Assembly (NCBI RefSeq): GCF_001570945.1
Contig: NZ_BCSQ01000016.1
Coordinates: 1 to 59,395, forward strand
Direction: 5' to 3'
DNA length: 59,395 bases
Source of the DNA: Janibacter anophelis NBRC 107843
GTDB taxonomy: Bacteria; Actinomycetota; Actinomycetes; Actinomycetales; Dermatophilaceae
The notes beneath the pieces were generated by a model. That model ran no database searches and was not told the origin of the DNA. It saw only the letters and a list, made by a program, of their open reading frames with translations. Positions 7,351 to 17,814 of the stretch are shown one piece after another. Position 1 is the stretch's first letter. Each line of letters begins with the position of its first letter. A program made the translations under genes and the position numbers.

Positions 7351-8883
7351 TCAGACCACGTCGTCGTCGACCCAGTCGAGGGTCTTGCTGATCGCCTTGG
7401 TCCAGTTGCGGTGCAGCCGCTCGACCTCGGCCTCGTCCATGGTCCGCGTCCACCGCGTGTCCTCGGCCCAGTTGTCGACGATCTCGTCGGTCGAACCCCA
7501 GTAGCCGACGGCGAGGCCGGCGGCGTAGGCGGCGCCGAGAGCGGTGGTCTCGGCGATCCGGGGCCGCACGACGTCGACCCCGAGCACGTCCGCCTGGAAC
7601 TGCATGAGGGTCTCGTTGGCCACCATGCCGCCGTCGACCTTGAGCTCGGTCAGGCGTCCACCGGCCCGCTCGGCGTCGTCCTGCATCGCGTCGAGCACGT
7701 CGCGGGTCTGGTACGCGGTGGACTCCAGGGCGGCTCGGGCGATGTGGCCCTTGTTGGCGAAGCGGGTCAACCCGAGGATCGCCCCGCGGGCATCCGGCCT
7801 CCAGTGCGGGGCGAAGAGCCCGGAGAAGGCCGGCACGAAGTACACGCCACCGTTGTCCTCGACGCTCAGCGCGAGCTGCTCAACCTCCGGCGACTCCCGG
7901 ATGAGACCCAGGTTGTCGCGCAGCCACTGGATGAGCGACCCGGTGACCGCGATCGAGCCCTCGAGCGCGTACACCGCCGGCTCCTCACCCAGCTGGTAGC
8001 ACACGGTCGTCAGCAACCCGTTGTCACTCGAGACGATCTCGGTGCCCGTGTTGAGCAGCATGAAGTTGCCGGTGCCGTACGTGTTCTTCGCCGACCCCGG
8101 GGTGAGGCAGGCCTGGCCGAACGTCGCCGACTGCTGGTCCCCGAGGATCCCCGAGATCGGGGTGCCGTTGAGCACGCCCGGCTTGCACTCGCCGTAGATC
8201 TCCGACGAGGAGCGGATCTGCGGCAGCACCTGCACTGGGACCCCGATCGCCTCGCAGGTCGCCTCGTCCCACTGAAGGGTCTCCAGGTCCATGAGCATCG
8301 TGCGCGAGGCATTGGTGACGTCGGTGACGTGGACACCTTCGTTCTCCCCGCCGCCGGTGAGGTTCCACAGCACCCAGGTGTCCATCGTCCCCGCGAGCAG
8401 CTCGCCGGCCTCAGCGCGCTCGCGCGCCCCGTCGACGTGGTCGAGGATCCAGGCGATCTTGGGCCCGGCGAAGTAGGTCGCCAGCGGGAGCCCGCACACG
8501 TCCTTGAAGCGGTCCAGGCCCCCGTCGTGCGCCAGCTCGTCGACGAGTGCCTGGGTCCGGGTGTCCTGCCAGACGACGGCGTTGTGGATCGGCTGGCCGT
8601 TCGCCTTGTCCCACACGACCGCCGTCTCACGCTGGTTGGTGATGCCGACCGCCGCGATGTGGCCGCTGTTGAGGTTGGCCTTGCCCAGGGCGCCTCCGAT
8701 GACGCGGCGGGTGTTGTCCCAGATCTCCAGGGCGTCGTGCTCGACCCATCCGGCCCGCGGGAAGATCTGCTGGTGCTCGATCTGGTCGGTCGCGACGACC
8801 GAGCCGTCGCGGTCGAAGACCATCGCCCGGGTGCTCGTCGTCCCCTGGTCGATCGCCAGCACGTACGTCGTCGCTGCACTCAT
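7351..8883 (-). CDS. glpK: Glycerol kinase
   Basis: Phosphorylates glycerol with ATP to glycerol-3-phosphate. FGGY-family signatures are clear: [17 protein letters not shown] near the N-terminus, [15 protein letters not shown], and the C-terminal [13 protein letters not shown]. About 510 residues, the usual size. Start chosen at ATG 8883 ([14 protein letters not shown]), seven bases after CAGGAT; an in-frame ATG at 8892 would add MPD. It is divergent from glpD across only ~60 bases, so the two glycerol genes share a control region. Confidence 0.97.
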   Translation of the reverse strand: MSAATTYVLAIDQGTTSTRAMVFDRDGSVVATDQIEHQQIFPRAGWVEHDALEIWDNTRRVIGGALGKANLNSGHIAAVGITNQRETAVVWDKANGQPIHNAVVWQDTRTQALVDELAHDGGLDRFKDVCGLPLATYFAGPKIAWILDHVDGARERAEAGELLAGTMDTWVLWNLTGGGENEGVHVTDVTNASRTMLMDLETLQWDEATCEAIGVPVQVLPQIRSSSEIYGECKPGVLNGTPISGILGDQQSATFGQACLTPGSAKNTYGTGNFMLLNTGTEIVSSDNGLLTTVCYQLGEEPAVYALEGSIAVTGSLIQWLRDNLGLIRESPEVEQLALSVEDNGGVYFVPAFSGLFAPHWRPDARGAILGLTRFANKGHIARAALESTAYQTRDVLDAMQDDAERAGGRLTELKVDGGMVANETLMQFQADVLGVDVVRPRIAETTALGAAYAAGLAVGYWGSTDEIVDNWAEDTRWTRTMDEAEVERLHRNWTKAISKTLDWVDDDVV

Positions 8884-8942
8884 GTCCGGCATCCTGTCAG
8901 GTCGCCTGCGTGCGTGGCGTGGATTGCGACTACCGTTGGGCC
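8884..8942. promoter_or_regulatory. Divergent glpK/glpD control region
   Basis: Fifty-nine bases separate the two starts. TACCGT (8931-8936) ends six bases before the glpD ATG, a leaderless rightward promoter; leftward, CAGGAT ends seven bases before the glpK ATG at 8883. The two promoters are back to back, so one regulator bound here could control both. I see no convincing palindrome. Confidence 0.6.
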
Positions 8943-10649
8943 ATGCCCCATCCCACGCCGCTCGACCCCCAGCAGCGCGCCGCGGCCTGGCGCCGCATCG
9001 CCGAGGAGGACCTCGACATCCTCGTCATCGGCGGAGGCGTCACCGGCGCCGGGGTGGCACTCGACGCCGCGACCCGTGGCCTCAAGGTGGCCCTCGTCGA
9101 GCAGCGCGACTTCGCGTCGGGCACCTCCTCCCGCTCGAGCAAGCTCTTCCACGGCGGAGTCCGCTACCTCGAGCAGCTGAACTTCGGTCTCGTGCGCGAG
9201 GCCCTCCAGGAGCGCGAGCTGATGCTCACCCGCATCGCTCCACACCTCGTCAAGCCGGTCTCCTTCCTCTACCCGCTGGAGCACCCGTTCTGGGAGCGGC
9301 CGTACGTGACCGCCGGCCTGACCCTCTACGACACGATGGGCGGCGCCCGTTCGGTCCCGCGCACCAAGCAGCTGACGAAGGGGGGAGTCCGTCGCCTCGT
9401 CCCGGCGCTCAAGCCCTCCGCCCACCACGGCGGTCTGCTCTACCACGACGCCCAGTGCGACGACGCCCGCCACACGTTGACCGTCGTCCGCACGGCCGCC
9501 GCCTACGGCGCGACCGTGCTCAACTCCGCGAAGGTCACGGGTCTGCTCCACGCGGGGGAGCGGGTCATCGGTGCCACCGTCCTCGACGTCGAGACCGGTG
9601 ACGAGGTCGAGGTCAACGCCTCGGTCGTCATCAACTGCACGGGTGTGTGGACCGACGACATCCAGCGGATGGCCGGTGGGCGTGGCCGCTTCCACGTGCG
9701 GGCGAGCAAGGGCGTGCACATCGTCGTCGCCCGCGACCGGGTCAACTCCGAGACCGGCCTGATCCTGCGGACGGAGAAGTCGGTCCTCTTCTGCATCCCG
9801 TGGGGGACCCACTGGATCATCGGGACGACCGACACCGACTGGAACCTCTCCCGGGCCCACCCCGCCGCGACCTCGGCGGACATCGACTACATCCTCGAGC
9901 AGATCAACGGCGTGCTCGTCACGCCGCTGACGCGCGAGGACATCCAGGGCGTCTACGCGGGCCTGCGCCCGCTGCTGGCCGGCGAGTCCGAGGAGTCCTC
10001 GCAGCTGAGCCGTGAGCACGCGGTCGCCCGCCCCCAACCCGGGCTGATCTCCATCGCCGGTGGCAAGTACACGACCTACCGTGTCATGGCCAAGGACGCC
10101 GTCGACGCCGCCCGCGAGGACCTGTCCGCCGGCGTGCCCGACAGCGTCACCGAGCACATCCCGCTCATCGGTGCCGAGGGCTACCAGGCGCTCGTCAACC
10201 AGGTCGACACCCTCAGCCGACGGCACGACCTGCCGGTCTGGCGCCTGACCCACCTGCTCGACCGCTACGGGTCGCTCGTGCTCGGCCTCTTCGACCTCAT
10301 CGCCGAGGATCGCACGCTCGCCGAGCCATTGCCCGGTGCGGAGGAGTACCTGCGCGTCGAGGTCGTCCATGCCGCTCGCCACGAGGCGACCCTCCACCTC
10401 AACGACCTGCTGACCCGTCGCACCCGCATCTCCATCGAGACACCCGACCGGGGTGTCGAGGCAGCCGAGCCGGCCGCCCGGATCCTCGCGGCGGAGCTCG
10501 GCTGGGACGAGGAGCGCACGACCTCGGAGATCCAGCACTACCTCAACCGGGTGCAGGCCGAGATCGAGAGCCAGCAGATGACCGAGGACGAGCGCGCCGA
10601 CGCCGAGCGCACCGAGGCGACCGACATCCGCGTCCTTGCAAAGGGCTGA
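8943..10649 (+). CDS. glpD: Aerobic glycerol-3-phosphate dehydrogenase
   Basis: Oxidises glycerol-3-phosphate to dihydroxyacetone phosphate with FAD, feeding electrons to quinone at the membrane. The FAD-binding [17 protein letters not shown] motif is at about residues 27-43, followed by [18 protein letters not shown], a GlpD hallmark, then [16 protein letters not shown] and a C-terminal helical domain. 568 residues, normal length. The ATG is set by the leaderless TACCGT-N6 pattern; upstream in-frame codons lie within the shared promoter. Together with glpK it completes entry of glycerol into glycolysis; no glpF transporter is visible here. Confidence 0.96.
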   Translation: MPHPTPLDPQQRAAAWRRIAEEDLDILVIGGGVTGAGVALDAATRGLKVALVEQRDFASGTSSRSSKLFHGGVRYLEQLNFGLVREALQERELMLTRIAPHLVKPVSFLYPLEHPFWERPYVTAGLTLYDTMGGARSVPRTKQLTKGGVRRLVPALKPSAHHGGLLYHDAQCDDARHTLTVVRTAAAYGATVLNSAKVTGLLHAGERVIGATVLDVETGDEVEVNASVVINCTGVWTDDIQRMAGGRGRFHVRASKGVHIVVARDRVNSETGLILRTEKSVLFCIPWGTHWIIGTTDTDWNLSRAHPAATSADIDYILEQINGVLVTPLTREDIQGVYAGLRPLLAGESEESSQLSREHAVARPQPGLISIAGGKYTTYRVMAKDAVDAAREDLSAGVPDSVTEHIPLIGAEGYQALVNQVDTLSRRHDLPVWRLTHLLDRYGSLVLGLFDLIAEDRTLAEPLPGAEEYLRVEVVHAARHEATLHLNDLLTRRTRISIETPDRGVEAAEPAARILAAELGWDEERTTSEIQHYLNRVQAEIESQQMTEDERADAERTEATDIRVLAKG

Positions 10650-10738
10650 CCTCCCGGCCACCTCTCCGTCACCCGGCCCACCCCGGACGTCATCGCCGCC
10701 CGCCTGTGCAGTTCACGTGCCCTGAGCAGGCTGGGGAC

Positions 10739-12277
10739 ATGGCTGAGATCACTCGTCGTACCGCCCTGACCTCCGCGATCGCCGGCGCCGGCGTCGCCCT
10801 CCCCACTGCCGGGTCCACCGTGGCCGCGGCCTCGCCGGCGCAGGTCCATCGCGGCCGGCCGCTGCTGACCTCCGGCGTTTCCGTCGGTGACGTCACGTCC
10901 CACGGCGGCGTGCTGTGGGCCCGGGCGGACCGCCCTTCGCGCATGGTCGCCACCCTCCGCGGTCCGGGACGCGGTCGCGGACGCACCCTCCGCGGCCCGT
11001 GGGTCACGCCCGACACCGACCACACCGGCAAGATCGACGTCGGCCACCTCCCCCCGGGGCGTCGCCACGAGATCGAGATCGCCTTCGAGGACGAGCACGG
11101 CCGCCGCGGCGAGAGCGCCGACGTCAGCTTCACCACGTCCCACCCGGGACGGGGTGGGCAGTCCTTCGTCTGGACCGGCGACACCGCCGGGCAGGGCTGG
11201 GGCATCAACCCCGACATCGGTGGTTACGTCGCCTACCAGGCGATGCACGAGACCCGGCCCGACTTCTTCGTCCACTGCGGCGACACGATCTACGCGGACG
11301 GTCCGATCGAGGCCACGGTGACCGAGCCCGACGGCCAGGTCTGGCGCAACCTCGTCATCCCCGAGGTCACCGAGGTGGCCCAGACCCTCGCCCAGTACCG
11401 GGGGCGGCACCGCTACAACCACATGGACGACAACCTGCGCGCGATGTACGCGGAGGTCCCCGTCCTCGCCCAGTGGGACGACCACGAGACGACGAACAAC
11501 TGGTACCCGGGCGAGGTGCTCACCGACGAGCGCTACGACGTCGAGCGCCGGGTCGACGTGCTGGCCCGTCACGCCAAGCAGGCGTGGTGGGAGTGGCAGC
11601 CGATCAGCAACGGGCAGGACCGCAGCGACGGTCAGCGCATCCACCGCAAGGTCGAGCGCGGCAAGCACCTCGACGTCTTCTGCCTCGACATGCGCACCTA
11701 CAAGGATCCCAACACCCCGGGGCTGGAGCAGCAGCGCACGAGCCTGATCGGCGACGAGCAGGTCCGCTGGCTCGCCCGTGAGCTCAAGCGCTCGACGGCG
11801 ACGTGGAAGGTCATCTCGGCCGACCTGCCCCTGGGCATCGTCGTGCCCGACGGTGACGCGCAGGAGTCACTGTCCAACCGCGACCCGGGCGCTCCGCTGG
11901 GCAAGGAGATCGAGCTGGCCTGGCTGCTGCGCGAGATCAAGGACGTGCCCGGCGTCGTGTGGATCACCGCCGACGTCCACTACTGCGCGGCGCACCACTA
12001 CAGCCCCGAGCGGGCCGCGTTCACCGACTTCGCCCCCTTCTGGGAGTTCGTCGCGGGCCCGATCAACGCCGGCACCTTCGGACCCAACGAGATGGATGCG
12101 ACCTTCGGCCCGCGGGTCGACTTCGTCAAGACGGCCGACTACCCCAACCAGTCGCCGCGGGGTGGCAACCAGTTCTTCGGCCACGCCGACATCGCCGACG
12201 ACGGCACCCTCACGGTGACCCTGCGTGACCTGCGGGGCTCGGTCCTCTACACCCGGGAGCTGTCGCCCGAGCTCTGA
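10739..12277 (+). CDS. PhoD-family alkaline phosphatase/phosphodiesterase, Tat-exported (copy 1)
   Basis: 512 residues. The N-terminus MAEITRRTALTSAIAGAG carries twin arginines and a hydrophobic stretch ending in AAA, a Tat signal peptide, so the enzyme is secreted folded with its metals. PhoD features follow: SVGDVTSHGGVLWARAD, HCGDTIYADGPI, AQWDDHETTNNWYPGE, SADLPLGIVVPDG and ITADVHYCAAHHY (metal-binding His/Asp). It releases phosphate from phosphate esters outside the cell. The start avoids 11 earlier in-frame codons that lack a signal-peptide context. A second PhoD lies at 39783. Its end overlaps the leftward permease gene by 31 bases. Confidence 0.92.
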   Translation: MAEITRRTALTSAIAGAGVALPTAGSTVAAASPAQVHRGRPLLTSGVSVGDVTSHGGVLWARADRPSRMVATLRGPGRGRGRTLRGPWVTPDTDHTGKIDVGHLPPGRRHEIEIAFEDEHGRRGESADVSFTTSHPGRGGQSFVWTGDTAGQGWGINPDIGGYVAYQAMHETRPDFFVHCGDTIYADGPIEATVTEPDGQVWRNLVIPEVTEVAQTLAQYRGRHRYNHMDDNLRAMYAEVPVLAQWDDHETTNNWYPGEVLTDERYDVERRVDVLARHAKQAWWEWQPISNGQDRSDGQRIHRKVERGKHLDVFCLDMRTYKDPNTPGLEQQRTSLIGDEQVRWLARELKRSTATWKVISADLPLGIVVPDGDAQESLSNRDPGAPLGKEIELAWLLREIKDVPGVVWITADVHYCAAHHYSPERAAFTDFAPFWEFVAGPINAGTFGPNEMDATFGPRVDFVKTADYPNQSPRGGNQFFGHADIADDGTLTVTLRDLRGSVLYTRELSPEL

Positions 12278-13680
12278 TCGAGGACGATCGCCTCGCGGCC
12301 CCGTCCCCGGACGAGGGCCGCGTAGGCGATCGCCAGCGCCACGAGCGCACCGGCGCCGACGAGGAAGGCGCTGCGCCCGTCCTCGGTGGAGGCGAGCAGC
12401 AGGATGACGCCGGCCATGAAGACCAGGGCCAGCACATTGGGCACCGGGAAGAACGGCACCGGGTAGTCGCTCGCCGGCACCTGCGCGGCCGCCATCGCCC
12501 GGCGCATCCGCCAGTGCGCGAGCAGGATCATCGTCCAGGTGAAGACCGTGGCGAAGGTCGCGATGGCCGCGACGAAGAAGAAGAGCCGGTCCTCGATCGT
12601 CAGGTACAGCGCGATGCCCACGGCGCCGGTGACGAACATGCACAGCACCGGGACGACCGGGATGTGCGCACGGTGGGACACGTGGTGGAAGACGCGGGGG
12701 GCGTGCCCCTGCTCCGCGAGGCCGTACATCGTGCGGGAGCATGCGTAGAAGATCGCGTTCATCGCCGACAGCGCCGCGGTGATGACGACGAAGTTCATGA
12801 TGTGCTCGGCGGCCGGGATGTCGAGCGCGTCGAAGACCTCGACGAAGGGGGAGGTTTCGCCGGTCACCTCGGTCCACGGGATGATCGACATGATCACGGC
12901 CAGCGCCGCTACGTAGAAGAGCAGGATGCGGAAGGGCACCGTGTTGACCGCCCGGGCGATCGAGCGGCTCGGGTCGTCGGCCTCACCGGCGGTCATGCCG
13001 AGCGTCTCGATCCCGCCGAAGCTGAAGACGACGATGCTCAGGCTCATGATGATCCCCCACAGGCCGAAGGGGGCGAACCCGTCGTGGCTCCACAGGTGGG
13101 CGAAGTCGGGCGTGGTCCCGCCGACCTCCTCACCGCGCAGGATGAGGAAGAGGCCACCGGCGACGAGGGCGAGGATCGCGACGACCTTGATGAGGGAGAA
13201 CCAGAACTCCATCTCGCCGAAGACGCGCACGGCCATGAGGTTGAGCGCGCCGATGAGCGCGATGGCAGCGACCATCCAGATCCAGCCGGCGACGTCGGGG
13301 AACCACAGCCCCATGTACGTCGAGACCGCGACCATGTCTGCGACGGCGACCACCGCCAGCTCCAGCCAGAACACCCAGCCGGTGATGAACCCGGCGAAGG
13401 GCCCCAGGAAGGCGCCGGAGTACTGGGCGAAGGACCCGGCGACGGGGTGGCGCACCGCCATCTCACCCAGGGCCCGCATGACGATGAAGACCACGCAGCC
13501 GGCGACGAGGTAGGCCAGGAGCACGGCCGGGCCGGCGGCCTGGATCGTCTCGGCCGAGCCGAAGAACAGCCCGGTGCCGATGGCCGTGCCGAGCGCGATG
13601 AACTGCACGTGGCGTGGGTTGAGGCCGCGCTGCAGGTGGTCCTCGGAGGATTCGACGTCGGCGAAGGGGGTGGTGGGCAC
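12247..13680 (-). CDS. Amino acid permease (APC superfamily, AAT type)
   Basis: About 477 residues with 12 predicted membrane segments. The first contains IALGTAIGTGLFFGSAETI, the sodium/proton-independent substrate-binding glycine motif of APC transporters, and a later segment has SFGGIETLGMTAGEADDP, typical of the LysP/GabP/AroP (AAT) group. The substrate is not readable from sequence. Start chosen at GTG 13680 (VPTTPFADVESSEDHL) because TATCGT lies eight bases before it; an upstream ATG at 13743 would overlap the divergent gene. No partner enzyme is adjacent. Confidence 0.88.
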   Translation of the reverse strand: MPTTPFADVESSEDHLQRGLNPRHVQFIALGTAIGTGLFFGSAETIQAAGPAVLLAYLVAGCVVFIVMRALGEMAVRHPVAGSFAQYSGAFLGPFAGFITGWVFWLELAVVAVADMVAVSTYMGLWFPDVAGWIWMVAAIALIGALNLMAVRVFGEMEFWFSLIKVVAILALVAGGLFLILRGEEVGGTTPDFAHLWSHDGFAPFGLWGIIMSLSIVVFSFGGIETLGMTAGEADDPSRSIARAVNTVPFRILLFYVAALAVIMSIIPWTEVTGETSPFVEVFDALDIPAAEHIMNFVVITAALSAMNAIFYACSRTMYGLAEQGHAPRVFHHVSHRAHIPVVPVLCMFVTGAVGIALYLTIEDRLFFFVAAIATFATVFTWTMILLAHWRMRRAMAAAQVPASDYPVPFFPVPNVLALVFMAGVILLLASTEDGRSAFLVGAGALVALAIAYAALVRGRGREAIVLDQSSGDSSRV

Positions 13681-13741
13681 GGTGGTCGACGATAGTCCCG
13701 GACGACGTCGATCCCCTCGCAGCGGTGACACACTGGCCGCC

Positions 13742-14680
13742 ATGGGGATCTTCGACCGCTGGCGCAGGGGACCGCAACCACCACCACGAGGCGGCCACCA
13801 GGGGTCCGTGCTGCCGGCGCTCGATCAGCAGGCCGCGGACCGGCTCATGGCGATGGCCCGGGCGGATCTCGCCGGGCGGGGCCACGAGGCCACGATCAAC
13901 GCGGGCTTCCTCGAGCTGGCCGGGGGGCAGGTCTACGGCCTGCACAACCTGTCGGTGCTCGTCTCGCAGGAGCGGGAACGACACTGGCCCGCCCTCGTCG
14001 CCCGTCACTTCGACCGGATGCTCGTCGAGCGTGAGCGGGACGCGCCGCCCGACCCCGGCAAGGTCCTCGTCAAGCTGCGGCTGCGGGAGGACATGCCCAA
14101 CCAGCCCGAGTACGAGGCGCTGGAGCCCGTGCCCGGCGTGATCGCGCTGGTGGCCATCGACGAGCCGACCATCGTCGTCGAGTCGCTCTCCCTGCCAGAG
14201 GGCATCCCGGACGTCCCGACCGCCCTCCGGCTGGCGCGCGCGAACCTCGTCGAGCTTCCGGCGCCGGAGCACGTGACCCGGCTGCTCGACGAGGACGATC
14301 CCAGCTCCCGGGTGCACCTGTTCATCACCGAGGACTTCTTCGGTGCCTCCCGCCTCTTGGTCCTCGACCGGCTGCTCACCAGCGTGGGCGTCACGCCGGG
14401 ACCCGGGGGTCTGCTGGTGGCCCTGCCGAGCCGGCACGTGCTCGCGGTGCACCCGATGTCGGGCCCCGGGGTGGTCAGCGCGATGCACTGGCTCGTGCGG
14501 TTCGCCGAGGAGGACTCGGCCACCGCGCCCGGCCCCATCAGTCCACACGTGTACCACCTCGCCCACGACGGCCGGACGAGTCGCGTCACCCGGCCGGGCG
14601 AGTCCGGCGGACACGCGGTCATGGTCGAGGGAGCCTTCCAGGAGGCCTTCCTGCGCGTCATCGGTGACGACGAGGACTAA
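13742..14680 (+). CDS. Hypothetical protein (312 aa)
   Basis: I do not recognise it. The protein begins MGIFDRWRRGPQPPPRGG and then has a soluble, mixed alpha/beta region (ADLAGRGHEATINAGFLELA, VYGLHNLSVLVSQE, HLFITEDFFGASRLLVLDRL). No signal peptide, membrane segment or metal motif stands out. The ATG is preceded at seven bases by CACACT, a weaker form of the leaderless -10. It lies 43 bases upstream of hflX in the same direction, so both may be cotranscribed; hflX has its own Shine-Dalgarno sequence. Confidence 0.75.
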   Translation: MGIFDRWRRGPQPPPRGGHQGSVLPALDQQAADRLMAMARADLAGRGHEATINAGFLELAGGQVYGLHNLSVLVSQERERHWPALVARHFDRMLVERERDAPPDPGKVLVKLRLREDMPNQPEYEALEPVPGVIALVAIDEPTIVVESLSLPEGIPDVPTALRLARANLVELPAPEHVTRLLDEDDPSSRVHLFITEDFFGASRLLVLDRLLTSVGVTPGPGGLLVALPSRHVLAVHPMSGPGVVSAMHWLVRFAEEDSATAPGPISPHVYHLAHDGRTSRVTRPGESGGHAVMVEGAFQEAFLRVIGDDED

Positions 14681-14723
14681 TCGTTGGCTACGAGGCGTTG
14701 CAGGGTGAGATCCTGAGGAGAAC

Positions 14724-16226
14724 ATGACCGAACCACTGCACGACGCCCCGGACGCGTCCGACGACGACATCACCATCAACCCGACCATCGACCGGGTGCT
14801 CTCCCGACGTGCGCAGGCCCTCGCCGACGACGACGGGTTCCTCGAGCGCAGCGACCACGACGGCGACCAGCTCGACCGTGAGGAGCGCTCCGCCCTTCGC
14901 CGTGTCCAGGGCCTGTCGACCGAGCTCGAGGACATCACCGAGGTCGAGTACCGCCAGCTGCGCCTCGAGCGTGTCGTGCTGGCCGCGGTCTGGACCCAGG
15001 GCACCGTCGAGGACGCCGAGAACTCGCTGCGCGAGCTCGCGGCCCTCGCGGAGACCGCCGGATCCGACGTCCTCGCCGGGGTGCTGCAGCGACGCGACAA
15101 CCCCGACCCCGGCACCTACCTCGGCTCCGGCAAGGCGCTGGAGCTGCGCGACATCGTCGTGGCCGAGGGGGCGGACACCGTCGTGTGCGACGCCGAGCTC
15201 AGCCCGAGCCAGCGGCGCGCACTCGAGGACGTCGTCAAGGTCAAGGTCATCGACCGCACGGCCCTGATCCTCGACATCTTCGCCCAGCACGCGAAGTCGC
15301 GTGAGGGCCGCGCCCAGGTCGAGCTGGCCCAGCTGACCTACCTGCTCCCGCGCCTGCGCGGCTGGGGTGAGTCGATGTCCCGGCAGGCCGGTGGCCAGGC
15401 CGCGGGCGGCCAGGGCATGGGCTCGCGTGGTCCCGGTGAGACCAAGATCGAGCTCGACCGCCGCCGCATCAACTCCCGCATCGCCAAGCTCAAGCGCGAC
15501 ATCACGGCGATGAAGACCCACCGCGACACCAGCCGCTCCTCCCGACGCAGCAATGGCACGCCGTCCGTGACGATCGCCGGGTACACCAATGCCGGCAAGT
15601 CGACCCTGCTCAACCGGCTCACCCACGCCGGGGTGCTCGTCGACAACCAGCTCTTCGCCACGCTCGACACGACGGTGCGCCGCTCCGAGACCGCCGACGG
15701 GCGCGAGTACACGATCACCGACACCGTCGGGTTCGTCCGGCACCTGCCGGAGCAGCTCGTCGAGGCCTTCCGGTCCACGCTCGAGGAGGTCGCCGACGCC
15801 GACCTGCTCCTGCACGTCGTCGACGGGTCGCACCCCGACCCCGAGGGCCAGATCTCGGCCGTGCGCGGCATCCTCGCCGACGTCGACGCCGCCGACGTCA
15901 AGGAGGTCGTCGTCATCAACAAGGCGGACGCGGCCGACCCCGAGGTCGTCGACCGCATCCTGCGCAACGAGCGGCACTCGATCGCCGTCTCGGCCCGCAC
16001 CGGCGACGGCGTGCCGGAGCTGCTGCAGCTCATCGCCGACGAGCTGCCCAAGCCCGACATCGACGTCGAGGTCCTCGTGCCCTATGCCCGCGGTGACCTC
16101 GTGAGCCGCCTGCACGACGAGGCGGAGATCCTCACCGAGGAGCACGTCGCCGAGGGGACCCGGGTCAGCGCCCGGGTGCACGGTGATCTCGCGGCCGAGC
16201 TGACCCCCTTCGCCGCGGCCGGCTGA
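14724..16226 (+). CDS. hflX: GTPase HflX
   Basis: Ribosome-associated GTPase that splits stalled or hibernating 70S ribosomes. The N-terminal half holds the HflX-specific nucleotide-binding domain (NPDPGTYLGSGKALEL, VCDAELSPSQRRALED) and a Gly-rich loop (ARLRGW-like to GPGETKIELDRRRI). The G domain follows with G1 GYTNAGKST (about residue 287), G3 DTVGFVRHLP and G4 NKAD. 500 residues is normal. GAGGAG precedes the ATG by six bases. The last codons use ACC-CCC-TTC-GCC, one reverse-strand copy of the CGAAGGGGG motif. Confidence 0.97.
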   Translation: MTEPLHDAPDASDDDITINPTIDRVLSRRAQALADDDGFLERSDHDGDQLDREERSALRRVQGLSTELEDITEVEYRQLRLERVVLAAVWTQGTVEDAENSLRELAALAETAGSDVLAGVLQRRDNPDPGTYLGSGKALELRDIVVAEGADTVVCDAELSPSQRRALEDVVKVKVIDRTALILDIFAQHAKSREGRAQVELAQLTYLLPRLRGWGESMSRQAGGQAAGGQGMGSRGPGETKIELDRRRINSRIAKLKRDITAMKTHRDTSRSSRRSNGTPSVTIAGYTNAGKSTLLNRLTHAGVLVDNQLFATLDTTVRRSETADGREYTITDTVGFVRHLPEQLVEAFRSTLEEVADADLLLHVVDGSHPDPEGQISAVRGILADVDAADVKEVVVINKADAADPEVVDRILRNERHSIAVSARTGDGVPELLQLIADELPKPDIDVEVLVPYARGDLVSRLHDEAEILTEEHVAEGTRVSARVHGDLAAELTPFAAAG

Positions 16227-16232
16227 TCCCGC

Positions 16233-16826
16233 TCAGCGGGTGACGAGCAGCACCGCCAAGCCGATCATCGTCACGCCGATGACGCCGTCGAGCGCCCGCC
16301 AGGTGCGCGGGCGACCGAGGGGCCCCGCGAGGGCGCGGGCCCCGAGGCCGAGCGCGGTGAACCACACCGCGCTGCCGACCGCGGCGCCACCGGCGAACGC
16401 CCAGCGCTGGTCGCCGTGCCCGTTGGCGATCGACCCGAGCATGAGCACGGTGTCGAGGTAGACGTGCGGGTTGAGGAAGGTGATGGCCAACGTCGTCGCG
16501 ACGACCGACCCGCGCGACGCCGGCGCCGTCGCGACCATGCCCTCGGGCCGGGCCGCACGACGCAGCGCGACCAGCCCGTAGCCGACGAGGTAGGCCGCAC
16601 CGAGCCAGGTGACCACGCGCACCAGGCCGGGGTGGCCGCTCACGAGGGCACCGACGCCGGCGGTGCCCAGGCCGATGAGCATCGCGTCCGCCGCGATGCA
16701 GATGAGCACGACCGGACCGAGGTGCTCCCGGCGGATGCCCTGCCGCAGGACGAAGGCATTCTGCGCGCCGATGGCGACGATGAGGGTCAGGCCGGTCAGC
16801 AGGCCGGCGATCGCGGAGAGGGTCAC
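16233..16826 (-). CDS. argO: LysE/ArgO-type basic amino acid exporter
   Basis: 197 residues with six hydrophobic segments and the LysE signature near the N-terminus (VAIGAQNAFVLRQGIRREH). Family members export L-arginine or L-lysine when intracellular levels rise. The GTG start at 16826 is preceded at six bases by TAACGT (16833-16838 read leftward). It is divergent from a LysG/ArgP-type regulator, the classical arrangement in which the regulator senses the amino acid and activates the exporter. It ends 6 bases from the hflX stop codon. Confidence 0.92.
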   Translation of the reverse strand: MTLSAIAGLLTGLTLIVAIGAQNAFVLRQGIRREHLGPVVLICIAADAMLIGLGTAGVGALVSGHPGLVRVVTWLGAAYLVGYGLVALRRAARPEGMVATAPASRGSVVATTLAITFLNPHVYLDTVLMLGSIANGHGDQRWAFAGGAAVGSAVWFTALGLGARALAGPLGRPRTWRALDGVIGVTMIGLAVLLVTR

Positions 16827-16895
16827 GAGACGACGTTAGGTCGTGGTGGATATGCAGGCCAGCGAATGTTCCTGAACGATCATTAGCATTGCTTC
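16827..16895. promoter_or_regulatory. Divergent exporter/LysG control region
   Basis: Sixty-nine bases hold two divergent leaderless promoters: TAACGT (leftward, 16833-16838) and TAGCAT (rightward, 16884-16889). The middle (16840-16883) is unusually A/T-rich for this DNA and contains GATATGC and TTCCTGAACGATCATTAG, where a LysR-type regulator would be expected to bind. A T-N11-A motif is plausible but I cannot single one out. Confidence 0.6.
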
Positions 16896-17804
16896 ATGCA
16901 CCTCGAGCAGCTGCGGGCCCTGCTGGCGGTCGTCGACCACGGCACCTTCGAGGCCGCTGCGCGGTCCCTGCACGTCACGCCCTCCGCCGTCAGCCAGCGG
17001 ATCAAGGCGCTGGAGCGCGATGCCGGCCGCGTCCTCGTCGAGCGCAGCTCGCCGGTGCGCGTCACCGCCGCCGGCGAGCCGGTCGTGCGCACCGCCCGCC
17101 AGATGGTCCTGCTGCAGGACCAGCTGCGTGCGGACCTGGGCGAAGGGGGATCAGCCCCCGTCGACCTGCCGGTCGCCGTCAACGCCGACTCCCTCGCGAC
17201 GTGGTTCGCCCCCGTGCTCGAGGTCGCGGCGGGCTGGGAGGACACCCGACTGCACCTCGAGGTCGAGGATGAGGAGTACAGCGCCGACCACCTGCGGCGC
17301 GGGGGAGTCGTGGGCGCGGTGACGGCCGACCCCGAGCCGGTCGCGGGCTGCCGCACCGAGCCGTTGGGCGCGATGCGCTACCTGCCCGTGGCGGCCCCCG
17401 CACTGGCCTCGCGCCACGCCCGCGGGCGCGGGTACGACTGGGCGACGATGCCGGTGCTGCGCTTCAACGCCAAGGACGACCTGCAGCAGGGGGTGCTGCG
17501 CGACCTCGGGGTCGTCGGCACCCCGCCGACCTCGCAGGTGCCCTCGTCGGAGGGCTTCGTCGCGGCGGTGCGGGCGGGACTGGGCTGGGCGATGGTGCCC
17601 GAGGCCCAGCTCGGTGACGACCTCGAGTCCGGGCGACTGGTGCTGCTGCGTCGTCGCGAGCACCGGGACGTCCCGCTGTACTGGCAGGCGTGGACGCTGC
17701 GCACCGCGCGGATCGACCGGCTCGGCGAGGCGGTGCACGAGGCGGCTCGGGCGCTGCGGCCCGTTCGCCGCACGGCACTACCCGCTGCCGGTGGCCGCGG
17801 CTAG
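16896..17804 (+). CDS. lysG: LysR-family regulator, LysG/ArgP type
   Basis: 302 residues. The N-terminal winged helix (MHLEQLRALLAVVDHGTFEA then HVTPSAVSQRIKALER) is that of ArgP/IciA/LysG regulators; the rest is the effector-binding domain. In Corynebacterium LysG activates lysE with lysine or arginine as coinducer, and the divergent exporter here fits that. The ATG follows TAGCAT by six bases, so the transcript is probably leaderless. The coding sequence contains GGC-GAA-GGG-GGA, another CGAAGGGGG copy. Confidence 0.92.
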   Translation: MHLEQLRALLAVVDHGTFEAAARSLHVTPSAVSQRIKALERDAGRVLVERSSPVRVTAAGEPVVRTARQMVLLQDQLRADLGEGGSAPVDLPVAVNADSLATWFAPVLEVAAGWEDTRLHLEVEDEEYSADHLRRGGVVGAVTADPEPVAGCRTEPLGAMRYLPVAAPALASRHARGRGYDWATMPVLRFNAKDDLQQGVLRDLGVVGTPPTSQVPSSEGFVAAVRAGLGWAMVPEAQLGDDLESGRLVLLRRREHRDVPLYWQAWTLRTARIDRLGEAVHEAARALRPVRRTALPAAGGRG

Positions 17805-17814
17805 CGTCGGAGTC

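Noticed and set aside
8880-10661. A 593-codon open frame on the - strand opposite glpD
   Set aside because: glpD on the + strand has full FAD-binding and family motifs; the antisense frame is a codon-bias artefact.
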